Shown here: positions 23,680-34,850 of the stretch, piece by piece
Layout of the letters: each line of letters starts with the position of its first letter
Position numbering within the stretch: the first letter of the stretch is position 1
Source of the DNA: Sycobia sp. Sy_11
Taxonomy: Eukaryota; Arthropoda; Insecta; Hymenoptera; Epichrysomallidae
NCBI GenBank assembly: GCA_018907035.1
Contig: JACCIC010000150.1
Location: 1,247,001 to 1,311,000 of the forward strand
Direction of reading: 5' to 3'
DNA: 64,000 nt
Notes under the pieces: model-generated
Seen by the model: the letters and a program-made list of their open reading frames with translations, nothing else
The model's database searches: none
What the model was told of the DNA's origin: nothing
Program-made: the position numbers and the translations under genes

Positions 23680-23700
23680 CTATACTATGTATGTATGTAT
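23601..23700. repeat. Compound (TA)n(TG)n(TATG)n microsatellite
   Basis: Six TA units, about 33 TG units, then TATC and TATG units. Confidence 0.97.
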
Positions 23701-24715
23701 TATTTTTGATAATAATTTAGTCAAGCAAAATAAAATTATGTAAAACGTATAATCTGCATACCATTTGACGTCTAATAAAATTTTTCCATACTCTCGACAT
23801 GTATACAAACATGAATCAAACTTTTCCATTAAATTATTCCTGCACGTATATATATAACACACGCGATTGCGTTACTATAATTTATTTCAATCTTTCAAGA
23901 CACCATCGGCATCGATCGATATTTTTGCAAATCCGTCGGATGAGGAAAAATTCATTTGCGCCGCACCCCCGTACGTTATTATAATGATCGCTCCACGACT
24001 CGGATCAAAGCGAGGAATGGGGAATCTTTTGTTTTAATTTAAAATTGGACGTTTTACTAAAACCTTCCAATCTCGTATTCTTATAATTTTCAGTGACTAA
24101 TTATCATTAAAAAATATTTTTCTTCGACGTAAAACCGTGAACGATTTCCATGATAAAATTTTATTATTATTATAAACTGTATGCAATTCTTTTTTTGTAC
24201 ATAGCCCATTGTTGAAAGATATAACTTCCCCGCACTTTTTACGATTTTGTTTTTTTTTTTTTTTTTAACAACCCAAGAGTGGCTGTGATAAAATGTCAAA
24301 AATTAAAAACTAACATTCGAACAAATTTACGTAACATTTATATCGTTTCACTTAATAACAACTAAACAGTTACATGCATTTGGTCAATGATAACGCAGCA
24401 TACATTGTTATAGGGATTTGTACATTAGCTTTCAACAACGTCGGGCGGCGTCGATGTATCAACCGCCTGCAATCGAATACATTTTATAGTTTGTCAAGTT
24501 ACTCAGGCTTTAAACAATCGAAATATGTTTTATGGCATCATTGTGCATTTTACTATCGGCCTACATTCCCCCCCGGGCAGCGTGTCCGTTAATTGTCGTA
24601 CATAAGTACCGTATATTACTAGTTGGTCCTTGATGCTTTTCCAAAAAAAAAAAAAAAAAACAAATTATTGAGAAAAAAACAAAGAATTACTATTCGTTTG
24701 GCTCGTAGAGGAAAA

Positions 24716-25000
24716 TTAAGGAAAATGTAAAAAATCCGCTAAGAGTATATTTATGCCAAAATATCGCAGTATATTTCTTTTTATCAAATTAGGTAAATTT
24801 CCATATGGTAAACTGAATTTAGCAGCTTCATAATCTAATTGCTCGTTTGCTACTTGGTGCAGTAAATTCTTCTTGTTTCTTTTCTGATATTTAAAAATAC
24901 GTTCGTGCGGTACGGATCGGATGCCTGAAAATTTCTTTTGCAATCGTTCTTTTTGATAAACATTTGAAAAGAATCGTTCATTCCCGAAGTCTGAACTCAC
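24716..25000 (-). CDS. Low-confidence open frame
   Basis: This is a 94-codon minus-strand frame without low-complexity sequence. It includes the segments LDYEAAKFSLPYGNLPNLIK and NILRYFGINILL, in an AT-rich neighbourhood where such length is somewhat unusual. No known family, domain, splice signal or neighbour supports it. Possible explanations are a decayed mobile-element reading frame, a relic exon or chance. Confidence 0.12.
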   Translation of the reverse strand: MSSDFGNERFFSNVYQKERLQKKFSGIRSVPHERIFKYQKRNKKNLLHQVANEQLDYEAAKFSLPYGNLPNLIKRNILRYFGINILLADFLHFP

Positions 25001-25684
25001 TGTTTCTTCCGAATTTTACGAATACGCGTTGTGCTGCGAAGAATTATCTCTCGTCTCTCGTTCGACAAGGATCGAACCAAGAATTAACGAAGCATAAAAC
25101 ACGAATAATGTTATGCTCGTTAGTACTCTGTTCGATCATAGAAAAAGTGGTGTTTAAATTAAAAAAAAAAAACAACTTGCAAGATAGATCCAGCTGTTGA
25201 TTTCGCTATCAAGTTTTATTGCTTGAAAATTTTATTTGTCAAGAATCATAATTAATGATTACCCCTAACGATTATTTTGCTTGATCTTGAAGTCTTAGCG
25301 GCTGAACTCGAGCTTTTTTTATTGCATACTGATTTACATATTTCATCAAACCCAAAATTATCCAAGTACGTAATTGAATAGTCGATCTTAACCGTATTTA
25401 AGCGAGTTTAGAATTTTACATTATTAAAAAAACGATAATTCTAAAAATTGATCTCTGACCTCTTTAATTTTTTTTCTCCAACATCAGTTTTAAGCTAAAC
25501 GAATTAGCGATTATATAACGTGATACGAATTTAGCCGATAATAGAAACTCTCGCTTGCTCCCACCTTCGAGTAAACAGAAGGACGTTTTTACTATTTATT
25601 CCAAGGTATTCTAGAATAATGGAAACTACTGATCCAGAAATCAATCGCAAATCAACCGAATCCCTTCTCAGTAACCAATATTAA

Positions 25685-26071
25685 TTGAATAATCGCCCGA
25701 GGCATTCCAATTACTGTTTTTCTCGCGCAATCATTTCGCTGCCTCGCGGCTTTGCCTATCCACGCGACGTTCTCGCTGCCGCGGTGGAAGATCGCCGGCG
25801 GATCGCATCGTCTCAATCGAATTTTCCTCCCCGACGGTGGGATTTCGTAATGAAATTACAATACGAAGATCTAAGAGCAGCGGGTATCTCTCCGCGACCA
25901 TCGCAGTTGCCCAAAATCCGTAGAAACGGCGCCGACGACGTCTTCGGTGAATGCACCGTGTTATTTTTTCCATCCTCTTCATCCACGTCTGTTCTTCTTT
26001 TATTTCTCGCCACCGCTTGTAGAGTCGTTCTACGAATAGCTAAGATAAAACTATACTTGGACTGCGCATAA
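25685..26071 (+). CDS. Low-confidence 128-codon open frame
   Basis: The longest non-repetitive plus-strand frame in the AT-rich zone begins at TTG, not ATG, and ends at TAA near 26071. It lies in a GC-richer unique island (25700-26060). The product includes WDFVMKLQYEDLRAAGIS but no recognised domain. A minus-strand frame is also open over much of the same bases, so stop-codon depletion in a conserved non-coding element is as likely as coding. Confidence 0.13.
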   Translation: MNNRPRHSNYCFSRAIISLPRGFAYPRDVLAAAVEDRRRIASSQSNFPPRRWDFVMKLQYEDLRAAGISPRPSQLPKIRRNGADDVFGECTVLFFPSSSSTSVLLLFLATACRVVLRIAKIKLYLDCA

Positions 26072-26079
26072 GCAGATCT

Positions 26080-27519
26080 ATAAGGAACGGGGATTGAATT
26101 ATAGTTATAAACCGATTATTATATGTTCGCGTGGGAAAGAAAATTTTCCCATTCTCAATATTGATGTCATATAGCTCGTTCGGAGTATCGGGGCTATATT
26201 TGTACCCGTGTACAGGCAATAATTATATTTAATGATAAATCACTGATCCGTCGATTCTGAAATAAATTAATACTCTAAGCGTATATATCGATATCGAATA
26301 AATTTTAAAGCTATCAAATTTAGAAATTTACAATTGGAATTATTTATATTGCATAAGAATATCGTCCTTATTAAGAAATTATACGTTTAAGAAATTTATA
26401 AAGAGTAACGAGACGTTTGGAATGGTATGATGAACAAAAATAAAAAAAATAAAATAAATAATCAGTCCCACGTAAGATTTACAGTTGGTAGTTAGAAATC
26501 ATTTGAGAATAAACACCGATGTTTTTTAAATTAAAAACTTTTATTTCGTGAATTAGAATAGTAACAAAAAAATTATTGTCTTTGTTAACAGATGATCACG
26601 TATTTCATGTACATCATAATCATGTATTTCATGAATTATTGAATATTGTTCTTTTGATAGTAACAAAAATTCATTTTCTTTCTTAACAATTTACAGATTT
26701 TGATCTGTTGATCTTTTGCAATTATTTGTCATGTTTTCAGAATTCGATACATTATATTGTTGTTTTAATATAACCTTCTGATTCAAAATTTCTTAATTTG
26801 AAAATATATTTATTTATATAGGTGTTGTGAGAAGTACTAATTACTAGAGAATATTAGTTTCATCCGGTAAAAATTTTTACTCGAGAATCAAAAGTTTTAT
26901 GACTACTATAGTTAGAAAACTCAGGTTTTCTATACAAATTTTTATAAGCTTCCTTTAAAGAATTATTTTCTAGATAATGAAATTTTTTTATCTTCAGGTT
27001 AGGATTAGCAAAATGTAAGTAAATAGAATATTTAATCAAATAAAAATTTACTTAAAAGGATTTTCTGTTTTTAAGAAAACTTATTCTCTTTGTTCAAGTG
27101 ATCATTTTTTAATTTTTAGATTTTTCTTGAATTTAAGTCCATATTTACTGGAATTTAGTAAATCTTGAAAAAGAAATTCAAAATTTCTAATATGAAACAA
27201 ACACTTTTTTAAGACAAGAAATATTTTCTTTATCTCAGTATTTGAATTATTTGAATCAAGTAAATCGATAATCCTAGTACGTAGTTTGCTTCAGTCTAAA
27301 ATTATAGGTCTAAAATAGTGACTATAATACCGTTTAATTTTTTTCCATCGTATACGAATTTGTGAACAGAGGTTATGAAAGTTGAATAATTTCTTCCTTA
27401 CTTTTCATCGATGGGAATGTAGATGCCTTTCCTATTTTGAAAAACACAGTAACACAGTGTCCGTCCTCGAAGACCATCTATATGGAAGTAGAATCAATTA
27501 AGAAAAGTAGATATAAGTT

Positions 27520-27520
<1 letters not shown>
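26080..27520. other. AT-rich stretch with a degenerate direct repeat
   Basis: No gene. Two diverged copies of a unit starting TAGTAACAAAAA lie at about 26559-26600 and 26658-26700. The word GTATTTCATG occurs at about 26600 and 26623. Confidence 0.6.

Positions 27521-27522
<2 letters not shown>

Positions 27523-27588
<66 letters not shown>
27523..27588. repeat. (TA)n microsatellite
   Basis: One of the longest uninterrupted TA arrays here, about 32 units. Confidence 0.97.
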
Positions 27589-27589
<1 letters not shown>

Positions 27590-29050
27590 GAAGGCATAAC
27601 ATCGAACGTTTTGATGACTTGAGACGTTTTCTAAAATGAGATAAATTACAAAGTGACATTCTATACGACTCTTTTGTCTGGTCATTAAATCTCTATGTCA
27701 ATTTCCCAGGATTTCATTGTACATATGTATATAGTTCCCATAAATTTTCTAATTTCACTCTAATAAGTACAACGTTACGCAGATCTAAAACGTATACCGT
27801 GAATAACGTCTACAAATCTCCCGCGTTAGCACGAAGAACGATGAAAAAAAAGAAGATAGACAAAAACAAAACATAATAAAACTAATAAATAAATAAATTT
27901 GCATATGTGTTTAGCGCATTGTTGAAGCTCCACTAAATGTAATATCCGAGCTCGCCATTACTCGTAAAAAATGCACTTAGCAAAATTAATGTGTGTATGT
28001 ACACGCGCGCGCGCTGCCCGCCTAGGCGCGTACGCGTTCTCGCGTGCGTAGGATAAACCTATAAATTAAAGTAGAAATGCTCTTTTTCAAAATGATGGTT
28101 CAAAAGAGAGAGAGAGAGAAAGGGAGAGAGAAAAGAACGCAACGCAGCGTGGCAATTTGTTGATTTATTTCGTGCCTCGCCTCGTCGAAGCGAGAAAGAA
28201 TTTTATTTTTGAAACTTTGCTTAGTTGAATTTGGGAAGCGGTACATAGTAACGTTTTACTTTATCGCGCTCGGCCGGAGCCTTTTTGCTTGAAAATCCAC
28301 TCGTTCGCGTAAAATTTAAGCCGAACCTGTCGCGGTTAAGCGGGCTGGCGGAAAAGTGTATTCGATTATTCGTGAAACAAAATTCAACGTATTTTTTTTT
28401 AAGATACGTAGCAGCCGCGATGATGCGATGAAATAACTTATCATCTCGAGTAAAATATTGTTTCTAACGTGGATTTTCCATAAACGTTCCAACTATCCAA
28501 GATCGTAAATCCTTAGGAAAACCACAAAGTACCAAACAATTTTAGGCCTTAGTACTTAGTGCTCTAAAGATAAAATATTTGCCAAAAGAAAATACATAAA
28601 ACAGCAGCTTACAGCACGATAGAAAAATATTCTTAGCGAATGTTTATGTCGCAATTACACGGAAAAATTGAAAAAAATTCAAAATTGTCTAAAATTAAAA
28701 AAAAAAAGAAAATCAAAATAGTCATTGTACGCTGCAAATATTACAATATCCAAAGACAAATGATAATAATAATTCAATATAACGGTTTATCCGAAATTCT
28801 ATTCGGTGAAATGTAAAAAATTCAAAAACTTTTTGAAATTTCGAATTAACTTCGAGATATAGTGAATAACGAAGTTTTGAACTTTTGATACTTTTTCACC
28901 GCCTCAATTGAAAAATACTAACATTTACGTAAAATAATATTACTATCGGTTTACCCAATAGTTAAAAATTAAAAAATGTCTCCTTATTTTCGAAATAAAG
29001 ACAATCGGGTTGGGTTTGTTTGAAAGGAAAAATGAAATTTTCCGCCCTGT
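27589..29050. other. AT-rich stretch
   Basis: No gene. (CG)n at about 28004-28013, a short GA array at 28107-28128, and a non-repetitive, slightly GC-richer segment at 28140-28380. Confidence 0.6.
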
Positions 29051-29384
29051 ACTGATGTCAGTGCAGATCTTATTACTGACAGTATGTGTGTGTGTGCGTG
29101 GGTCTGTGTGTCTGTGCGTATGACAGCACATGATACCGGGGCGACGGGACTAATAAAAATAATTACAAATGGACGAGAAGCGAATCACGCTGCGTTTTTC
29201 GGCCCGGCAGCCCGAGGAAAGGCGAATCGTCCAGATTGCATTACTTTCTTCTCTAATAGTTTCCTTTGCCGGCCCATTAGCGCGCGCCTTTAATCTAGCT
29301 CTTTACAAAGGCGCGTTCCCCCATGTGTATAAGTGCGAGAGAGCCTTTTCCAGGCCTCGTCATTTCCATATCACGTGGTCTTGT

Positions 29385-29438
<54 letters not shown>

Positions 29439-29640
29439 CAATCGTCCACGAGACCCATACTTCGCTCATGCTCTAACACACGCGTGCGCTCGCGGGCTTT
29501 CGTCGGCTGCCCCCCCCCCCCTCACATCCCCGCCATTCTCACTCTCTTTATTTCTTTTTATCTCTCGTCTTCCCTGTATCCTATGGGATATAATGACTTC
29601 ATTCTATCCTACTCAAATGGAGAAAGAGGGGGGGGGCAAA
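29050..29640. other. Small GC-richer island with TA array
   Basis: (TG)n-rich start at 29084-29120, a 9-bp-stem hairpin at 29283-29315, and a TA array at 29388-29432 flanked by identical ATATCACGTG words. The 187-codon plus frame at 29169-29732 runs through the TA array and shows no domain, so it is not called as a gene. Confidence 0.55.
29388..29432. repeat. (AT)n microsatellite
   Basis: About 22 AT units. Confidence 0.97.
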
Positions 29641-32030
29641 GATATTTTAAAGGAATTGTACAGGAATTACTTTTAATTTTTCATACCTTGACGTTTGCGA
29701 CTTTTTTAAAATCGGATTACAGTTCCATTTAAAATCTATTCCTTGGATTTCTTATTTTTTATTTTGGATTATGTTCATATTATATAATAAAACTATTTTT
29801 CATTGAAAAAATTGTTCGTTTAAAAAGTTAAACCACCAAAATCGATAAAATTAATGTTTTAAAAGAAAGTAGGAACATTATTTATTGATGAATGTGTAGC
29901 AACCTTTTCTAATAACGCTATAAGCCACGTCAGTATATTCTTAAGTAGTGTTGGGTCCGTATCGGTCAGACGCGAGAAAGAAGGTACGTCTGTCATAAAG
30001 GGTAGTTTCCAATAATACGACTTTGATGCTTTCAAAAATATAATTTCGGTAGTTTACACAAATATTTATTGAAAAATGGAGTTATCGGTTTTTCAACACG
30101 CGCGAAGCATTCAATTCGCTGCGTACAAAAGTCTCTTTCTTATAAACGATCAGGGCAAGTGAAAATATATAACTTTCTTAAATTTATGATCAAATTCAAA
30201 TTTTTTCAAGTCGAATTATTTTGTACAATAATTGATAATTTTGTCAGTAACGGAAAATTATAAGAATGTAAAGGAAGATTTTTTAGAGATCTAGAAATGA
30301 TATGATAACGAAATCTTTATATTGACAGAGCCAGCCCTAAACCAGTTTATACAGATCATGGATATTGAAATTTGTCTCAACATACAATAAATTTCGGAAT
30401 ATTGGTCGACTTTTGCCTGCGTTACGTAAGCCACGATTCAAAATTACAGCTTAGAAATTCTTTTCTTTTTCTTTTGTCATCCTATCCTATTTTTTCTTGG
30501 GTAAGTTCTACATCTGACTTAATATAAATTTTTAGCCTATATTGTTTTTTATGATTACTAGAAAAATTATTAAAAAAAAAAAAAACACAACCACTCTGAG
30601 GCCATGGCGAAACTGTTCCGTTCGTTCAGGCTTTATTTGAAACGAAGTATTCCTTCCTCGGCAGTTGTTCGTATTAATTGTATCTTCTTTCAATGTGTAA
30701 TTGCGCATGCTGATAAATATTTATATAAAAACCGAATTCCAAAGATTTTTGATGCACGGAATCCGAATCCCGCGGCAGAATTGCTCTGGTGACTTAGATT
30801 TTTTCGGATATTTTCGCCCGAAAATGCAACAAAAAATAAGCAGTTTTTTCCTATAATTGATAATTATCCAGCATTGATAACTTTTTGTTGAACAAAAAAT
30901 GAAAAATTCATTCCGACTTAAAGTATAAAGTTATTATCTATAATGTTTCTTATAGAAAATCAGCATTAACTATATAAAATTATTTTTTTTTAATAGTTGT
31001 GCGATGTTGCCGGTAGTCTGAAAATGAATGAAACACAATTGATGATATTACTCACTTACATTTTTAGACCGATATAGATGCTCTTCCATTTCACAATTAT
31101 AGTAACTTGTTTTAATTGTAGATATTGTTCATAAATTTCAATATTTGAATTGGCTGCCTACATGTAGTTATTAGAAGTTGTGGTACAAATAGTGCGTGGA
31201 TATGAGATTAATAAATTTTTTATCGGTCTTACGGTATTTATAATATAATATATTAACTAAAATAATGACAGTCAGACTGTCCTTGTTTATTATCACCCTC
31301 GAAAAGTCTGAAATAAAACTTATTGCTAAAAATAAATTGGATTAAAAAATAGTGAAAAGATAATCTGACTGCTACCACCACCTTAATTTCTCCTTTGGTG
31401 TCCGACGTCTCGAACCGCTACGGTACATTCTCAGGAACTAAACTCTAGTGCGTAGATATATATATATACACACATAAAAATATACATAATTCTTAATTTA
31501 TTTGTAACAAATATATTTTACTTTACACTACTTTTATTGTAACAAATTTTTTAATCTTCATATAAATCTGCTTTATTTTTTCATTAAATTGATCGTATTT
31601 ATTTTGAATTTTCGTATTATAAATTATCCAATGCAATTAAGGCAATAGTTTCATAATTATCAATCGATAAAAAGTACATACGTAGAGAAGAGTTTAGAAC
31701 TAGATGAAATGTATTGATGTTAATTGTGTAATAAGTTGATGAAATTTAACGCATTAGGAAAATATAATTTAGAATAAAAAGTTATATTAAAAAAATAAAA
31801 ATCAAGAAACTGTATTTGAATAGAACATTGTGATTTCTATTTGGTATGTCAAATGTTGAAATTAGTTTTACTGTTTTTTTAAAACTATTCATAAATTATG
31901 CCCATTTGCACGATTAAACGCGACTTATTGAGGTTTATATTAAATCTGCAATTTCGAATAATGGACTGTATGAAATTTTTTACAACAAATGTTTCAAATG
32001 AAACTATCGACTCAATACTGATTTACGCAA
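29640..32030. other. AT-rich stretch with possible transposon traces
   Basis: No gene. It contains a CAGAGCCAGCCCTAA word at 30326-30340, like the ends of some hAT-type elements, and a folded CTGA...GACGTC word on the minus strand at 31402-31435. Confidence 0.5.
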
Positions 32031-33300
32031 ACATCGTGCGTCAGGATTACAAAACGGCGATCGACTTTGTAATTCGGCATTGGCGCACGACACTCGTCCC
32101 AAAATTTCGCCTCCCAATAGAGTTTGAAAAACTGTAAAAGTAAAAATGCGAGGCGGATCAAATAGAGGCGCGAATTGCCGGAGGACAAAGCTCGCAGATG
32201 TCGGTGGCCCTTCTTCGCCATAACCCCCCCACCTCCCCACCTCTGTCCAGCTGCACATATCGTGCGTGCAGATACGAGGAGTGCAAAATAATGCCATTCG
32301 CCTCCCCTCCCTCGCCGCGCGAATTTTTCCGTCCTCTCCCATACAAAGTAAATTATCATCAGGACGCATTTGGGATCGCAAATACCCGGCGTTCGGCGAT
32401 GGCGGTGGGGGCCGGGAGTAGGCAGGGGGGGGGAGGAGGATTGTTCGGGGCCCGGGCGCGAAAGAACGGGGGATCCGCGCGTTTTTAATGCGCGCGCCTC
32501 TGCGCGTGTTTTACACCGCGCACCGAGAGGGCGGTGTACCGACCTCCCGCCTACATCTCTCCTTCCCTCCTTTTTTCAGTGGCAACCCTCCGCAGCTATT
32601 TCATCCCCAGCCCCCCCCCCTTCGACCGAGCGCCCGTACGGCCGCTCCGCCGGCGCTTCCCTCCTTTTTTCCCCCTCGTCGCGCTAACTCGCTTCGTCTC
32701 CCCCCCTCCCCCCTCATCCACCCGCCGCATTATCCAGCAGCCTCCCCGGCCCCCCCCCCGCCGATCGTCACCGCTGGTTACTTGCCACCTCTACCGCCGC
32801 CGCCGACGCCACCGTCCCATCGCCACCATCACCGCCATCAGCAACGCCAGCGTCGCCACTACTACTACCCGCTGGGGCCGCAACTAGCGCCGGCGCGGTG
32901 CGTCCGGAGCGATGACGCGCGTCCCTCGAGCGCTGCGTGCGTACGCGCGCGCCGCCGCCGCCTGGCGCGCGGAGCACGTGCGAGGGAACGAGGCCGGCTG
33001 ACGTTTCGCGAGCGAGCGAGGGAGCATTTTTCGGGGGGAGGGGGGATTAGGCACTTTTCCATTGGGACACACACGTGCATACGTGGTGTGTACGTACGTA
33101 TGCGCGTATAGTGTATACACAGACATCGTCCCTCTTTATAATTACGCCGTTTCGACGCGCAAGTCGGCCGGTGCTCGCTACGGGTTTTGGATTACGCATC
33201 GCGATTTCTCGATCCCGCAAAATTGCTTTACTATCTATACATATATATATATATATATATGCATCGACGTATATAATCATTAAATCACGGAATGCCGCAG
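32030..33300. other. CpG-rich, C-rich island
   Basis: No supported gene. C-rich and CGCC-trinucleotide-rich sequence at 32570-32960 yields long frames rich in P, S, A, R and H on both strands. A G-rich tract is at 32423-32437 and (AT)n at 33239-33260. This could be a promoter-proximal CpG island. Confidence 0.55.
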
Positions 33301-33821
33301 AACATTGTCGCGCGGGCGCGTGCGCATTATAATTTCAAATTAGCGAATCTCTATACGTGCAATTTATTGCATAAGGTGAATTCGTATTGTAAAAATAAAA
33401 TTATTCAATACGATTTGCCCGGGTACCTTTTTTCTTTTTATAATGAACGTATTATATATTTATACACGTCCAGGCCTTAAAATAAAATATGGATTCGATT
33501 CGTTGTATTAAAATTTAATTGTTAGTGCCCGCAATATAAATCGAGAATTTTAATGAAAGAAGGAAAAATATATCTTTTTGAAATTAATGAAAACAATGAA
33601 TATATCTGTGAGCGTGTCCGTGTGTATGTGCGCGAGATTCCGTGCGCGCGTGTTTATAAAAGACAGGGAAAAAGCGCTCGGTCTGCGGGACGCCGGTTGT
33701 GCTGTAATTTAGCCGAATCCTAAAACCCGCGCCACCGCGAGACATAAAACACACCGGGAGCGGAAAATTCATCCGGCGAGATCGATGCTAATTTTTATAT
33801 AGGGAAGGAAAGATAGAGAGG

Positions 33822-33855
<34 letters not shown>

Positions 33856-34040
33856 AATAAGGGAAAAAATTAATTTCTCTATAAATATCAGGTGGGTAGT
33901 CCGAAACGAAAGGGAAATCATTCGCTTTACCGCGCAACGCCCATACGCGTATACATACCCGCTGCTCGTCCGCATATCCCTCTCGTTCTATGATTTCTAC
34001 TCCCCCTCCCCCCACCCCTCGCCGTAGCGTGTGCCACGCT
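33300..34040. other. Mixed linker with GA array
   Basis: No gene. (GA)n-rich segment at 33812-33856. Confidence 0.6.
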
Positions 34041-34114
34041 AGCGCGCTCCTCTACGACCCGTAGAAGCGCGGTTTTTATCTCCCCGCCGCGTCTCGCTTC
34101 GTTTCCCTTCCCTG

Positions 34115-34168
<54 letters not shown>

Positions 34169-34850
34169 TTCGCCCCTCATCTCGTCCACCCCCTTTATCC
34201 ACGCGTCCCGCGCGTAGCAGCACATTGTCCCGTGTAAAACGCGCGGGCTCCCCACCCGCTCGTATATACCATCGGCTTGGCGGCCGCTCTCGCGCTGCGC
34301 AGCCACCCTCCGCGCCTAGCGAGGCGCGGCGCTGCCACCCTTCTAATTTTTCCACCCCTTTCGCTAAAATTAAAATCAATAGTGGCACCACGTGCTCGCG
34401 CCGCCGTTATGCCGCCGCCGCCGCCGCCGCCGCTAACGCGGGTTCGCCGCGGTCGCGGCGGGGGTGGCGGCTGGCGGCTGGCGGCGGTGGCAGACGGCTC
34501 GCACGGCACGGGTTTAGCGCGAGCGATGCTGCTTACACCTTGTCTTTCTCTCCTCCCCCCCCCCGCCCCCCACCGCTCCATCACCCGGTCTCTCTAACTC
34601 GCGTTGGCCGGAAACGCGCCGAATTGCCTCGTCGTATCCCTCCACCCCCCTCCCCGGCCGCCCTTCGCCACGGGCCGGCGGCAATGATAAAAAGTAGTCG
34701 TGCCGTTCTCAACACCGACGCTTCGTTCGACGGCTTGTGCTTCGTGGGTAGTTGTGAGCGCGCTCGTAGTGCGCGGTCGACTCGTCTACGAGCTCTACAA
34801 TCGGGCCGACTACGATAGTTATGTAATTATGGGCGAATGCTAATTTTAGA
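34040..34850. other. CpG-rich island with CT array and GCC repeat
   Basis: (CT)n at 34116-34165 and an imperfect (GCC)n run at about 34409-34433. Frames on both strands are rich in A, P, R and G and overlap each other, so no coding call is made. Confidence 0.6.
34116..34165. repeat. (CT)n microsatellite
   Basis: About 24 CT units. Confidence 0.97.

Larger units (their letters stand above)
22740..25680. other. AT-rich stretch
   Basis: No gene is established. (AAAAAT)n at 22749-22787, a compound (TA)n(TG)n array at 23601-23678 followed by TATG units, poly-T at 24247-24266 and poly-A at 24643-24660. A 94-codon minus frame at 24716-25000 shows ordinary amino-acid composition but no recognised family. 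Confidence 0.6.

Noticed and set aside
23601..23700. Tandem array as a CRISPR or satellite
   Set aside because: It is a simple dinucleotide array with no spacers; no CRISPR-like structure exists in this eukaryotic window.
25030..25085. GGTTCGATCC on the minus strand, like a tRNA B box
   Set aside because: No T-arm pairing, no A box or acceptor stem at the right distance.
25212..25235. TTATTGCTTGAAAA resembling miR-137
   Set aside because: Similarity stops after about 12 bases, and miR-137 is almost invariant; no hairpin partner arm is present.
32488..33111. 207-codon plus-strand frame
   Set aside because: Proline/serine/arginine/histidine-rich translation of C-rich CpG DNA, with long frames open on the opposite strand too.
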